Below, in pieces: positions 25,791 to 34,669 of a DNA stretch of 64,000 nucleotides (position 1 is its first letter; each line of letters starts with the position of its first letter). A model generated the notes under the pieces. That model saw only the letters and a program-made list of their open reading frames with translations, was not told the DNA's origin and did not search any database. The DNA is from Betaproteobacteria bacterium SCN1 (GTDB taxonomy: Bacteria; Pseudomonadota; Gammaproteobacteria; Burkholderiales; Thiobacillaceae), in contig WBSF01000008.1 in the NCBI GenBank assembly GCA_008923315.1, positions 434,001-498,000 on the forward strand. Direction: 5' to 3'. Made by a program: the position numbers and the translations under genes.

Positions 25791-25970
25791 TCAGTCAGCC
25801 TTGGTCTTGACGACCTTGCGGCCACGATAGAAGCCGTTGGGGCTGATATGGTGGCGCAGGTGGGTTTCGCCGGTGGTCGGCTCAACCGCCAGCGGCGGAT
25901 TGGTCAGAAAATCGTGGGCGCGATGCATGCCGCGCTTGGACGGGGATTTTTTGTTCTGTTGGACAGCCAT
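25791..25970 (-). CDS. rpmF: 50S ribosomal protein L32
   Basis: A 59-residue basic protein. It starts [20 protein letters not shown] and continues through [20 protein letters not shown] to KTKAD. A clear GGAGCAAGAA precedes the ATG. The C-terminal zinc cysteines seen in some L32 proteins are absent, giving the Cys-free form. It lies between yceD and plsX, the conserved order. Confidence 0.97.
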   Translation of the reverse strand: MAVQQNKKSPSKRGMHRAHDFLTNPPLAVEPTTGETHLRHHISPNGFYRGRKVVKTKAD

Positions 25971-25980
25971 TTCTTGCTCC

Positions 25981-26415
25981 TTAAGTAATGTGTGCGTCCC
26001 CCTGGGGACATTCGCCTTCCGCGTGCATGGCCGCCAGAGGCAGGCTCAACAACACTTCGTCTTCAATCAGCGCGATCAGATCGAGCCTGCCTTCAACCGG
26101 GATCGCGTCGCAGTCGGGGTCCGCATCCAGCCGTTCCAGCTCGGCGGCGTCGCGTGCCAGCACCAGCCGGTGGTCCAGCGCCAGCGGATGCCGCATCTCG
26201 CCGAGACAACGCTGACAGGCCATCGTCAGCGCACCCTCGATACGCAGAAGCAGGAACATCGTACCGCGCGGGTCCGTTTCGCCGGCGACTCGACAGAACA
26301 GGCTGCCTTGCGTAAATTCCTGACCGAGCCTCGGGAACGCGGACGCATCCGATCTGACTTCCCATGACTGCCTGCCAGCGCAAAACTGCCGCGGATCGAC
26401 TTCGACGGGCGCCAT
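25981..26415 (-). CDS. yceD: YceD family (DUF177) protein
   Basis: A protein of about 144 residues. [12 protein letters not shown] is the conserved Cys-containing motif, followed by an acidic stretch and [23 protein letters not shown], the family C-terminal signature. YceD lies upstream of rpmF across bacteria and is linked to large-subunit rRNA maturation. The open frame reaches a TTG at 26454; ATG 26415 is chosen but neither start has a strong ribosome-binding site. Confidence 0.88.
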   Translation of the reverse strand: MAPVEVDPRQFCAGRQSWEVRSDASAFPRLGQEFTQGSLFCRVAGETDPRGTMFLLLRIEGALTMACQRCLGEMRHPLALDHRLVLARDAAELERLDADPDCDAIPVEGRLDLIALIEDEVLLSLPLAAMHAEGECPQGDAHIT

Positions 26416-26536
26416 CACGACGTCAGCCGCCCGCCGAAGGGAAGGCAGATGCAAACGGCAGGATTTGGCGCACCCGGTTAAACATTAGCCCGCAATAATA
26501 TGATTTGTCGTTATTTTTGTCAAAGAGACCGCGGCC

Positions 26537-27955
<1,419 letters not shown>

Positions 27956-27957
27956 CC

Positions 27958-29811
27958 ATGACCAAAGTATTCGTCACCGATCTCGTCCTGCGCGACGGCC
28001 ATCAGTCCCTCATCGCCACCCGCATGCGCACCGAAGACATGCTGCCGATCTGCGGAAAACTCGATTCGGTCGGTTTCTGGTCGCTGGAAGCCTGGGGCGG
28101 CGCAACCTTCGACGCCTGCGTGCGCTTCCTGCGCGAGGACCCGTGGGAGCGCCTGCGCAAGCTGCGTAAAGCACTGCCCAACACCCGCATCCAGATGCTG
28201 CTGCGCGGCCAGAATCTGCTGGGCTACCGCAACTACCCCGACGATGTCGTGCGCGCCTTCGTGCAGAAATCCGCCGACAACGGCGTCGACGTCTTCCGCG
28301 TGTTCGATGCGATGAACGATCTGCGCAACCTGCGCGTATCGATCGAGGCCGTGAAGGCTGCCGGCAAGCACGCCGAAGGAGCGATCAGCTACACGACGAG
28401 CCCGGTGCACGACATCCCGCATTTCGTCGAGCTCGCCCGAGGCATGGCCGAGATGGGCTGCGACACCATCGCGATCAAGGACATGGCGGCGCTGCTCACG
28501 CCCTATACCGCGTATGAACTGGTAAGCGCGATCCGCGCAGCCACGAACCTGCCGGTGCATACGCACAGCCATGCCACTTCCGGGCTGGCCGCCATGACGC
28601 ATATGAAAGCCGTGGAGGCCGGCGCCACCATCATCGATACCTGCATCGGCGCCTTCGCCGAGGGGGCCTCGCATCCCACCACGCAGAGCTTCGTCGCTGC
28701 GCTCGCCGGGACCGAATACGACACCGGCCTCTCGCTGCCTTTGCTGGAGGAAATCTCCGCCTACTTCAAGGACGTGCGCAGAAAATACTGGCAGTTCGAA
28801 TCCGAGTTCACCGGCACCGACACCCGCTCGCTGGTGAATCAGGTGCCGGGCGGCATGATTTCCAACCTCGCCAACCAGCTCAAGGAACAGGGCGCGCTCG
28901 ACAGGATGGACGCCGTGCTCGACGAAATCCCGCGCGTGCGCGAGGATCTCGGCTACCCGCCGCTGGTCACCCCCACCTCGCAGATCGTCGGCACCCAGGC
29001 CGCGCTCAACGTGCTCACCGGCGCGCGCTACAAATCGGTCACCAACGAAGTGAAGCTGTATCTCCAGGGCCGCTACGGCGCGGCGCCCGGCCACGTCAAC
29101 GAGGAAGTCCGCAAACTCGCGATCGGCGATCTCGAAGTCACCACCTGCCGGCCGGCCGACCTGCTCGCCGACGAACTCGACAAGCTGCGCGGCGAGATCG
29201 AGGGGCTCGCGCGCTCCGACGAGGACGTCCTGACCTACGCGATGTTCCCCGACCTGGCCAAGACCTGGCTGCAGGAACGCGCCGCCGGCAGCCTCAAGCC
29301 CGAGCCGCTCCTGCCCAAGGGCGCAGACGCACAGGAAGCCGCGCCGCGCTATGCCGCCGACGAATTCAGGATCACGCTGCACGGCGAGACCTACCACATC
29401 AAGCTCACCGGCAGCGGACGCTCCGATGCCAGCCAGCGCCCCTACTTTGTCTCGGTGGACGGCGTGACCGAGGAAGTGCTGATCGAATCCCTGAACGAAG
29501 TCGCAGTCACCAGCGACACCGGCGGCGGCCCGCGCAAGGACGGCAAGACGGCGGCGCCCGCCGCGGCCGGCCAGAAACCGCGCGCCGCGCACCCCGGCCA
29601 CGTCACGGCCGCCATGCCCGGCACCATCGTCGACGTACTCGTCAGCGTCGGCCAGACGGTCAAGGCCGGCGACGGCGTGCTCGTGATCGAAGCCATGAAG
29701 ATGGAGAACGAGGTACAGGCACCCATCGCCGGTGTCGTCATCAGCATCTTCGCCAAGAAAGGCGATGCGGTCACGCCCGACATGGCCTTGATCGAGATCC
29801 AGCCGGAATGA
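27958..29811 (+). CDS. pycB: Pyruvate carboxylase subunit B (carboxyltransferase plus biotin carrier)
   Basis: A 617-residue protein. The N-terminal HMGL-like carboxyltransferase domain opens VFVTDLVLRDGHQSLIATRM and has IAIKDMAALLTPY and HTHSHATSG. A PYC_OADA conserved domain follows, then an Ala/Pro linker and a C-terminal biotinyl domain with EAMKMENEVQAP (biotin on the Lys). Oxaloacetate decarboxylase alpha is very similar, but no sodium-pump beta or gamma genes are nearby and pycA is adjacent, so anaplerotic pyruvate carboxylation is favoured. A longer open frame exists upstream but ATG 27958 follows the pycA stop. Confidence 0.92.
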   Translation: MTKVFVTDLVLRDGHQSLIATRMRTEDMLPICGKLDSVGFWSLEAWGGATFDACVRFLREDPWERLRKLRKALPNTRIQMLLRGQNLLGYRNYPDDVVRAFVQKSADNGVDVFRVFDAMNDLRNLRVSIEAVKAAGKHAEGAISYTTSPVHDIPHFVELARGMAEMGCDTIAIKDMAALLTPYTAYELVSAIRAATNLPVHTHSHATSGLAAMTHMKAVEAGATIIDTCIGAFAEGASHPTTQSFVAALAGTEYDTGLSLPLLEEISAYFKDVRRKYWQFESEFTGTDTRSLVNQVPGGMISNLANQLKEQGALDRMDAVLDEIPRVREDLGYPPLVTPTSQIVGTQAALNVLTGARYKSVTNEVKLYLQGRYGAAPGHVNEEVRKLAIGDLEVTTCRPADLLADELDKLRGEIEGLARSDEDVLTYAMFPDLAKTWLQERAAGSLKPEPLLPKGADAQEAAPRYAADEFRITLHGETYHIKLTGSGRSDASQRPYFVSVDGVTEEVLIESLNEVAVTSDTGGGPRKDGKTAAPAAAGQKPRAAHPGHVTAAMPGTIVDVLVSVGQTVKAGDGVLVIEAMKMENEVQAPIAGVVISIFAKKGDAVTPDMALIEIQPE

Positions 29812-30398
29812 AACTCGTACTGGCCTCCACCTCGCGCTACCGGCGCGAGCTGCTGTCCCGTCTGCACATCCCGTTCGACGTGCTGTCGCCCGACGTGGAC
29901 GAAACCCCGCTGCCCGACGAAACACCCTCCGCCACGGCGCTGCGGCTGTCCGTGCTGAAGGCGCAGGCCGCCGCCTCGGCGCATCCCGATGCACTCATCA
30001 TCGGTTCCGACCAGGTGCTGATGCTCGATTCGGAACAGCTCGGCAAGCCGGGCAATTACGAGAACGCCTTCGCCCAGCTGAAAAAAATGCAGGGCCGCGC
30101 CATGGTCTTCCATACCGCGCTCTCGCTGCTCAACAGCCGCACGGGCCATGTGCAGACGCGCGACGTGCCGACCGTGGTGCACATCCGCCCGCTCAGCGAA
30201 GCGCAGATCGAGGCCTACCTGAAAAAGGAGCAGCCCTGGGACTGCGCCGGCTCGGCCAAGAGCGAATCGCTGGGCATCGCCCTGATGACGCGCATGGACA
30301 GTCCCGACCCCACCGCGCTGATCGGTCTGCCGCTGATGGCGCTGACCGGGATGCTGGCCAGCGAAGGCATCGACGTCCTCACCTGGCGCGCGGACTGA
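29808..30398 (+). CDS. Maf family nucleotide pyrophosphatase
   Basis: A 196-residue Maf/HAM1-like protein. LVLASTSRYRRELLSRL is the signature start, IIGSDQVLML holds the catalytic Asp, and GKPGNYENAF and DCAGSAKSESLG follow. It resembles YceF (m7GTP-specific) more than YhdE, which would hydrolyse m7GTP. The ATG overlaps the pycB stop. Maf often neighbours yceD-rpmF, which here lie 3.4 kb upstream on the other strand. Confidence 0.92.
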   Translation: MKLVLASTSRYRRELLSRLHIPFDVLSPDVDETPLPDETPSATALRLSVLKAQAAASAHPDALIIGSDQVLMLDSEQLGKPGNYENAFAQLKKMQGRAMVFHTALSLLNSRTGHVQTRDVPTVVHIRPLSEAQIEAYLKKEQPWDCAGSAKSESLGIALMTRMDSPDPTALIGLPLMALTGMLASEGIDVLTWRAD

Positions 30399-30402
30399 AG
30401 GC

Positions 30403-31146
30403 GTGGCCGGTACGCTCTACCTGATCCCGGTCCCGCTCGGCCCGGTCGATCCGGCGACTTGCCTCCCCCCCGACACGCTCGGAGTCGCGCGTCGGCTCGA
30501 CCGTTTCGTGGTCGAACGCGCCAAGACTGCGCGGGCGCATCTCAAGGCCATGGGCCATCCCTTGCCGATGCAGCAACTCGAATTGCACGAGCTGAACGAA
30601 CATACCCCACCCGCGGCAGTCGACGCCCTGCTTGCGCCGCTGCATGCAGGGCACGATCTCGGGCTGCTGTCGGAGGCAGGCTGTCCCGCCGTGGCCGACC
30701 CCGGCGCGCTGCTGGTTCGCGCGGCGCACCGCGAGCATCTCACCGTCGTACCGCTTGTCGGCCCCTCCTCGATCCTGCTCGCGTTGATGGCTTCCGGCCT
30801 CGGCGGACAGCGTTTTGCCTTTCATGGCTACCTGCCGGCCAAGGAACCCGAACGCACCCAGGCAATCCGTCGGCTGGAACAGGCCGCACGGCACGACCGC
30901 GCCACGCAGCTCTTCATCGAGACGCCTTATCGCGGCGGCGCGCTGCTCGACGTGCTGGCGGCCGTCCTGACCCCCAACACGCCGGTCAGCGTCGCCGCCG
31001 ATCTCTCCCTGCCGGGACAAACGATACGCACGCAGCCCGCGCAAGCCTGGCGCGGACAAGGCGTGCGGGTGCAGGACCGGCTTACCGTATTCGGCATCGG
31101 GTACGACGCGGCACCGCCGCTCAGAAAACCACGCGGTCGAGTCTGA
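30403..31146 (+). CDS. RsmI-like SAM-dependent tetrapyrrole-methylase-fold protein
   Basis: A 247-residue methylase of the RsmI/tetrapyrrole methylase fold. TLYLIPVPLG opens the chain; GLLSEAGCPAVADPGALLV and VVPLVGPSSILLALMASGL correspond to SAM-binding segments of RsmI, and QLFIETPYR follows. It lacks the RsmI C-terminal extension and is a known widespread paralogue of unproven target. It starts at a GTG 4 bp after maf. Its 3' end overlaps the convergent rof-like gene by 26 bp. Confidence 0.87.
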   Translation: MAGTLYLIPVPLGPVDPATCLPPDTLGVARRLDRFVVERAKTARAHLKAMGHPLPMQQLELHELNEHTPPAAVDALLAPLHAGHDLGLLSEAGCPAVADPGALLVRAAHREHLTVVPLVGPSSILLALMASGLGGQRFAFHGYLPAKEPERTQAIRRLEQAARHDRATQLFIETPYRGGALLDVLAAVLTPNTPVSVAADLSLPGQTIRTQPAQAWRGQGVRVQDRLTVFGIGYDAAPPLRKPRGRV

Positions 31147-31336
31147 TCGTCCGTGTGGCGCCCGCCTCGTCGCGCGCGTCCAGCCACTCCGCGCCGTCAC
31201 GCGTGTAAACGTCGAGCGGCATCAGCCGCTGCACGACACCTTCCACCGCCAGATCGAGCCACTGGCGCGTGAGCGCTGCGAACTCCAGGCGCTCGTGGTC
31301 GGCACAGGCGATCGGCCGATAGGCAGGCCCGCTCAC
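31121..31336 (-). CDS. rof: Rof-like Rho-binding antiterminator
   Basis: A 71-residue protein matching the Rof/YaeO family: YRPIACADHERLEFAALTRQ at the start, then a beta strand with MPLDVYTRDGAEWLDARDE and the closing TRTIRLDRVVF. E. coli Rof binds Rho and inhibits termination. The start is a GTG at 31336 that overlaps the sppA-like stop as GTGA. A longer frame upstream lies inside that gene. Short and divergent, so assignment rests on the pattern of conserved positions. Confidence 0.75.
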   Translation of the reverse strand: MSGPAYRPIACADHERLEFAALTRQWLDLAVEGVVQRLMPLDVYTRDGAEWLDARDEAGATRTIRLDRVVF

Positions 31337-32277
31337 CGCAACTGGACGCCGGCCTTCTCGAACGGCGCCAGCGCCGACGCGATCGATGCCCCCAGACGGC
31401 CGGCGAGCCGCTCGGCGAAGCTCTCGCGCTGCGTGTAATCGACAATGTCCTCGGCCTTGACGACATCGCGCGCCACCGATTCGACGCTGCCGTATCCATC
31501 CGCCAGCCCGAGTTCGACGCTTTTTTCGCCGCTCCACACGAGGCCGCTGAACATGTCGGGAGTTTCCTTCAGGCGTGCGCCCCGCCCCGCCTTCACCGCG
31601 CCGATGAACTGGCCGTGGATTTCTTCGAGAAGCTGTTTTGCATAGGCCTGCTGCTCGGGATTCGCCGGCGAGAAGGGATCGAGAAAACCCTTGTTGGTGC
31701 CGGCCGTCAGAAGACGGCGTTCCACACCGAGTTTTTTCATGGTTTCGGTGAACCCGAAACCGTCCATCAACACGCCGATGGAACCGACCAGGCTGGCCTT
31801 GTCGACGAAAATCTTGTCCGCACTCGCGGCCACGTAGTAGCCGCCCGACGCACAGATGTCGTCCACCACCACGTACAGCGGAATCGCGGGATGCAGCTTG
31901 CGCAAACGCTTGATCTCGTCGTAGATCTGTCCAGCCTGGACAGGGCTTCCGCCGGGACTGTTGATGCGCAGCACCACGCCCTTGGTTTTTTCGTCTTCGA
32001 ACGCGCCCTGCAGGCTCGCGATGATGTCGTCGGCGCTGGCCTGGTCGGACGCGATCACGCCCTGCAGATCGATCAGCGCCGTATGTGCCTTGGGAATCAC
32101 GCCGTCGTTGCGGAACCAGCCCGCGGCCAGGAACAGCACGATGAAGAGATAGAGGAAACCGAGCGTCTTGAAAAGAATGCTCCAGTGACGGCTGCGCCGC
32201 TGTTCCTGGATGGCGGACATCGCCAGCTTCTCGAGGACCTTGCGTTCCCAGTCGGGCTCTTTTTGCTGTTCGCTCAT
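31333..32277 (-). CDS. sppA: S49 family signal-peptide peptidase (SppA-like)
   Basis: A 314-residue inner-membrane protease of the short SppA type. One TM helix (LFKTLGFLYLFIVLFLAAGW) lies near the N-terminus. RINSPGGSPVQAGQIYDEI is the S49 start, DDICASGGYYVAASADKIF carries the nucleophile Ser, and SLVGSIGVLM follows. The ATG at 32277 overlaps the stop of the Rieske gene. It is thought to degrade remnant signal peptides. Confidence 0.94.
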   Translation of the reverse strand: MSEQQKEPDWERKVLEKLAMSAIQEQRRSRHWSILFKTLGFLYLFIVLFLAAGWFRNDGVIPKAHTALIDLQGVIASDQASADDIIASLQGAFEDEKTKGVVLRINSPGGSPVQAGQIYDEIKRLRKLHPAIPLYVVVDDICASGGYYVAASADKIFVDKASLVGSIGVLMDGFGFTETMKKLGVERRLLTAGTNKGFLDPFSPANPEQQAYAKQLLEEIHGQFIGAVKAGRGARLKETPDMFSGLVWSGEKSVELGLADGYGSVESVARDVVKAEDIVDYTQRESFAERLAGRLGASIASALAPFEKAGVQLR

Positions 32278-32624
32278 TGCGTTTCCATCACGTAGACATG
32301 GCCGTCGCGCTCGACGACCGGAAGGGTGATCAGACCGCGCCCGGCGCAGCGCCCCCCCACGCATTCGCCGCTGGCGGGGTGGTAGAGCGCGCCGTGCGTG
32401 GCGCAGATCAAGTATAGCCGCGAGTCGTCGAAGAATTCCCCCGCCTGCCAGTCCAGTTCCACAGGGATATGGCCGCACTGGTTGAGGAAGGCGCGCGGCT
32501 GGCCGTCGAAGCGCACCACGAAGGCCGGCTGCGACTGTCCATGGCGTTCGACTTCGAAGCGGATACCGCGTCCGCCCTCTGCGAGCGCCGCCGATTCGCA
32601 GATCAGGCGTTCGCGTTCAGCCAT
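32274..32624 (-). CDS. Rieske [2Fe-2S] ferredoxin-like protein
   Basis: A 116-residue soluble Rieske domain. The cluster ligands are in CGHIPVELD (Cys-x-His) and CATHGALYHPASG (Cys-x2-His). No TM helix or oxygenase domain is attached, so it is a stand-alone carrier of NirD/BphF type. Its electron partner is unknown. It sits in a chain of overlapping genes between a HAD phosphatase and sppA, an order seen in other betaproteobacteria. Confidence 0.92.
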   Translation of the reverse strand: MAERERLICESAALAEGGRGIRFEVERHGQSQPAFVVRFDGQPRAFLNQCGHIPVELDWQAGEFFDDSRLYLICATHGALYHPASGECVGGRCAGRGLITLPVVERDGHVYVMETQ

Positions 32625-33259
32625 GCATGCACCTCGGCAAAACTGTTCATCAGGGCCAGCGGCGCATGCGGATGCAGGTCGTTCGCTTCGTGCGCCCCAT
32701 AGGTCACCCCCAGGCTGGCAACACCGGCATTCGCCGCCATCAGGAGATCATGGCTGGTGTCGCCGATCACCAGTGCGCGCACCGGTGAAATGTCCAGCTC
32801 GTCCAGCAGTTCCAGCACCATCGCCGGATGCGGTTTGGAATGCGTCTGGTCGGCGCAGCGCGTGGCTGCGAAACATGGTCCCAAACCGCTCGTATCCAGG
32901 GCGCGCGACAGACCCGCATGGCTTTTGCCGGTGGCGACCGCGAGCGTGAATCCTTGCCCCGACAACGCCCGAAGACCGTCGGCCACCCCGTCGAACAGCG
33001 GAATGCAATGGTCGCGCCCGAGATAATGATGGCGGTAGCGTTCGACAAGACGCGGATAGTCGTCCGCCGGCAGATCGGGCAGAAGCGTCTGCAGCGCCTG
33101 CACCAGCCCCAGACCGATGATCTGGCGCGAAGCCCGCTCGCCGGGAACCGCCAGACCGATATCTTCGCAGGCGTGCTGGATGGAGTCGACGATCACGCCG
33201 GCGGAATCCATCAGCGTGCCATCCCAGTCGAAAATCAGCAGATCAAATTGCTTGGGCAT
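32603..33259 (-). CDS. HAD-superfamily phosphoglycolate-phosphatase-like hydrolase
   Basis: A 218-residue HAD phosphatase. Motif I is FDWDGTLMDS, motif II is VATGKSHAGL, motif III contains KPHPAM, and motif IV is VIGDTSHDLLMAANAG. The alpha-helical cap lies between motifs I and II. It resembles Gph, but other substrates are possible. ATG 33259 is chosen because the product then begins [12 protein letters not shown]; it overlaps the end of rluC. Confidence 0.9.
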   Translation of the reverse strand: MPKQFDLLIFDWDGTLMDSAGVIVDSIQHACEDIGLAVPGERASRQIIGLGLVQALQTLLPDLPADDYPRLVERYRHHYLGRDHCIPLFDGVADGLRALSGQGFTLAVATGKSHAGLSRALDTSGLGPCFAATRCADQTHSKPHPAMVLELLDELDISPVRALVIGDTSHDLLMAANAGVASLGVTYGAHEANDLHPHAPLALMNSFAEVHAWLNANA

Positions 33260-34268
33260 GGTTCGAGCCGAGTGAATCCAGAAATACGGCAAGCTCGGCG
33301 GGCAACGGCGCCTCGATCACGAGGGCCTCGCCGGTCAGCGGATGATCGAATGCCAGGCGTGCAGCGTGCAGGAACATGCGTTTGAGCCCCCGCTTCGCCA
33401 GCGCCCTGTTCAGCTCGAAATCGCCATACTTGTCGTCGCCGGCAATGGGGAATCCCAGATGTGACGCATGGACGCGAATCTGATGCGTGCGGCCGGTCTT
33501 CAGTTCCGCCTCCAGCAGCGTGAATTCCGCATACGATCCCGCACGCGCTTCGATGCGCAGTGGGCCGGAATCTCCTTGTGGCGGAAAGCCCTGCATACGG
33601 CGAAAAACCGTATGCGCCGCCTGGCCGTCATCGCGCACGGTCACGCGCTTCTCGCCATTGTCGTCCACGCGCTTGTGCAAGGGCAGTTTCACATGCTGCA
33701 CCGGATTGGGCCAGCGGCCGGCCACCAGTACGCGATAGCGCTTGTCGATCCGGCCTTCGCGCATGGCGGCGTGCAGGTTCACCAGCGCGCGGCGCTTGAG
33801 CGCCACCAGCAGCACACCCGAGGTTTCGCGGTCGAGCCGGTGCACCAGCTCCAGGTAGCGGCATTCCGGCAACTCCAGCCGCAGCTGCTCGATCACCCCG
33901 CGCGATACGCCGCTGCCGCCATGTACCGCCAGGCCGGCGGGTTTGTTCAACGCGATCAGCGCCTCGTCGCGATACAGCACCTGCGGCAGCAGGCGATGCG
34001 CCGAGGGCGGCAGGCGTGGTGCAGGGGCTGCGGGTGCCGCCGTTCTCACCGGCGGCACCCGTACTTCGTCGCCCAGCTTCAGGCGGTAGCCGGCGTCGAC
34101 ACGCCCGCCGTTGACGCGCACTTCGCCGCCGCGCACCAGCTTGTAGATGCGGCTTTTGGGTACGCCCTTCAACAGGGCCAGCAGGAAGTTGTCCAGACGC
34201 TGACCGTCGGCTCCGTCGTCTATCCTGAGCCGGCGAACAACATCTTGCGCTAAGTCCTTAATTTTCAT
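33243..34268 (-). CDS. rluC: 23S rRNA pseudouridine synthase RluC
   Basis: A 341-residue RluA-family enzyme. An S4 RNA-binding domain ([20 protein letters not shown]) precedes the catalytic domain, whose Asp lies in [35 protein letters not shown] is also typical. In E. coli RluC modifies 23S positions 955, 2504 and 2580. The gene is divergent from rne, a conserved arrangement. ATG 34268 is chosen over the upstream GTG. Confidence 0.94.
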   Translation of the reverse strand: MKIKDLAQDVVRRLRIDDGADGQRLDNFLLALLKGVPKSRIYKLVRGGEVRVNGGRVDAGYRLKLGDEVRVPPVRTAAPAAPAPRLPPSAHRLLPQVLYRDEALIALNKPAGLAVHGGSGVSRGVIEQLRLELPECRYLELVHRLDRETSGVLLVALKRRALVNLHAAMREGRIDKRYRVLVAGRWPNPVQHVKLPLHKRVDDNGEKRVTVRDDGQAAHTVFRRMQGFPPQGDSGPLRIEARAGSYAEFTLLEAELKTGRTHQIRVHASHLGFPIAGDDKYGDFELNRALAKRGLKRMFLHAARLAFDHPLTGEALVIEAPLPAELAVFLDSLGSNHAQAI

Positions 34269-34273
34269 ATACA
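34245..34273 (+). promoter_or_regulatory. Sigma-70 promoter for rne
   Basis: TTGCGC (34245-34250), a 17-nt spacer and TATACA (34268-34273) form a good promoter pointing toward rne. It overlaps the rluC start on the other strand. Transcription would begin near 34280. Confidence 0.6.
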
Positions 34274-34669
34274 CTACCGCCGGTTCGGGCCTCGTTTTGC
34301 CCGGACGTCCCGGCGAATCGCCGGGCCATACGAGACACGCCGGTTAAAACGCTCACCGGCCGCCGCTTGCCGGCCCGTCCGGTTCCTGACGCCTCCGCGC
34401 GCAGTCGAACCCGACCGCCCCGCCAGCGGCAAAGCAGCGATGTTATCAACGACGCGACACCAAAGCATACGAAATCAGCATCCACGCTCGGAAACCCGGT
34501 TTCCAGCGGGGATCGGAAAGACCGTACCGGCCCCGCCGGCAACCCTCTCCAGGAACAGGACACACTTGCCCATGCCCCATCACGCCTTCCACAGCCTGTG
34601 ACCGCATGCGCCGCCCTCCGCGGGCGGCAGTCTGGCCTGTCCCGTATGCACGCGCGCGGGAGAACCACA
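34274..34669 (+). ncRNA. Long structured 5' leader of rne
   Basis: No separate gene is supported in this stretch of about 390 nt. It contains hairpins CGGGC/GCCCG (34286-34303) and CCCGGCG/CGCCGGG with a 3-nt loop (34309-34325), followed by GC-rich sequence. In E. coli the 361-nt rne leader is where RNase E autoregulates its own mRNA; a similar role here is inferred from length, position and structure. Confidence 0.55.

Noticed and set aside
34367-34669. In-frame 101-codon extension upstream of rne
   Set aside because: The normal RNase E N-terminus begins at ATG 34670, and the extension has no conserved sequence; it is part of the leader.
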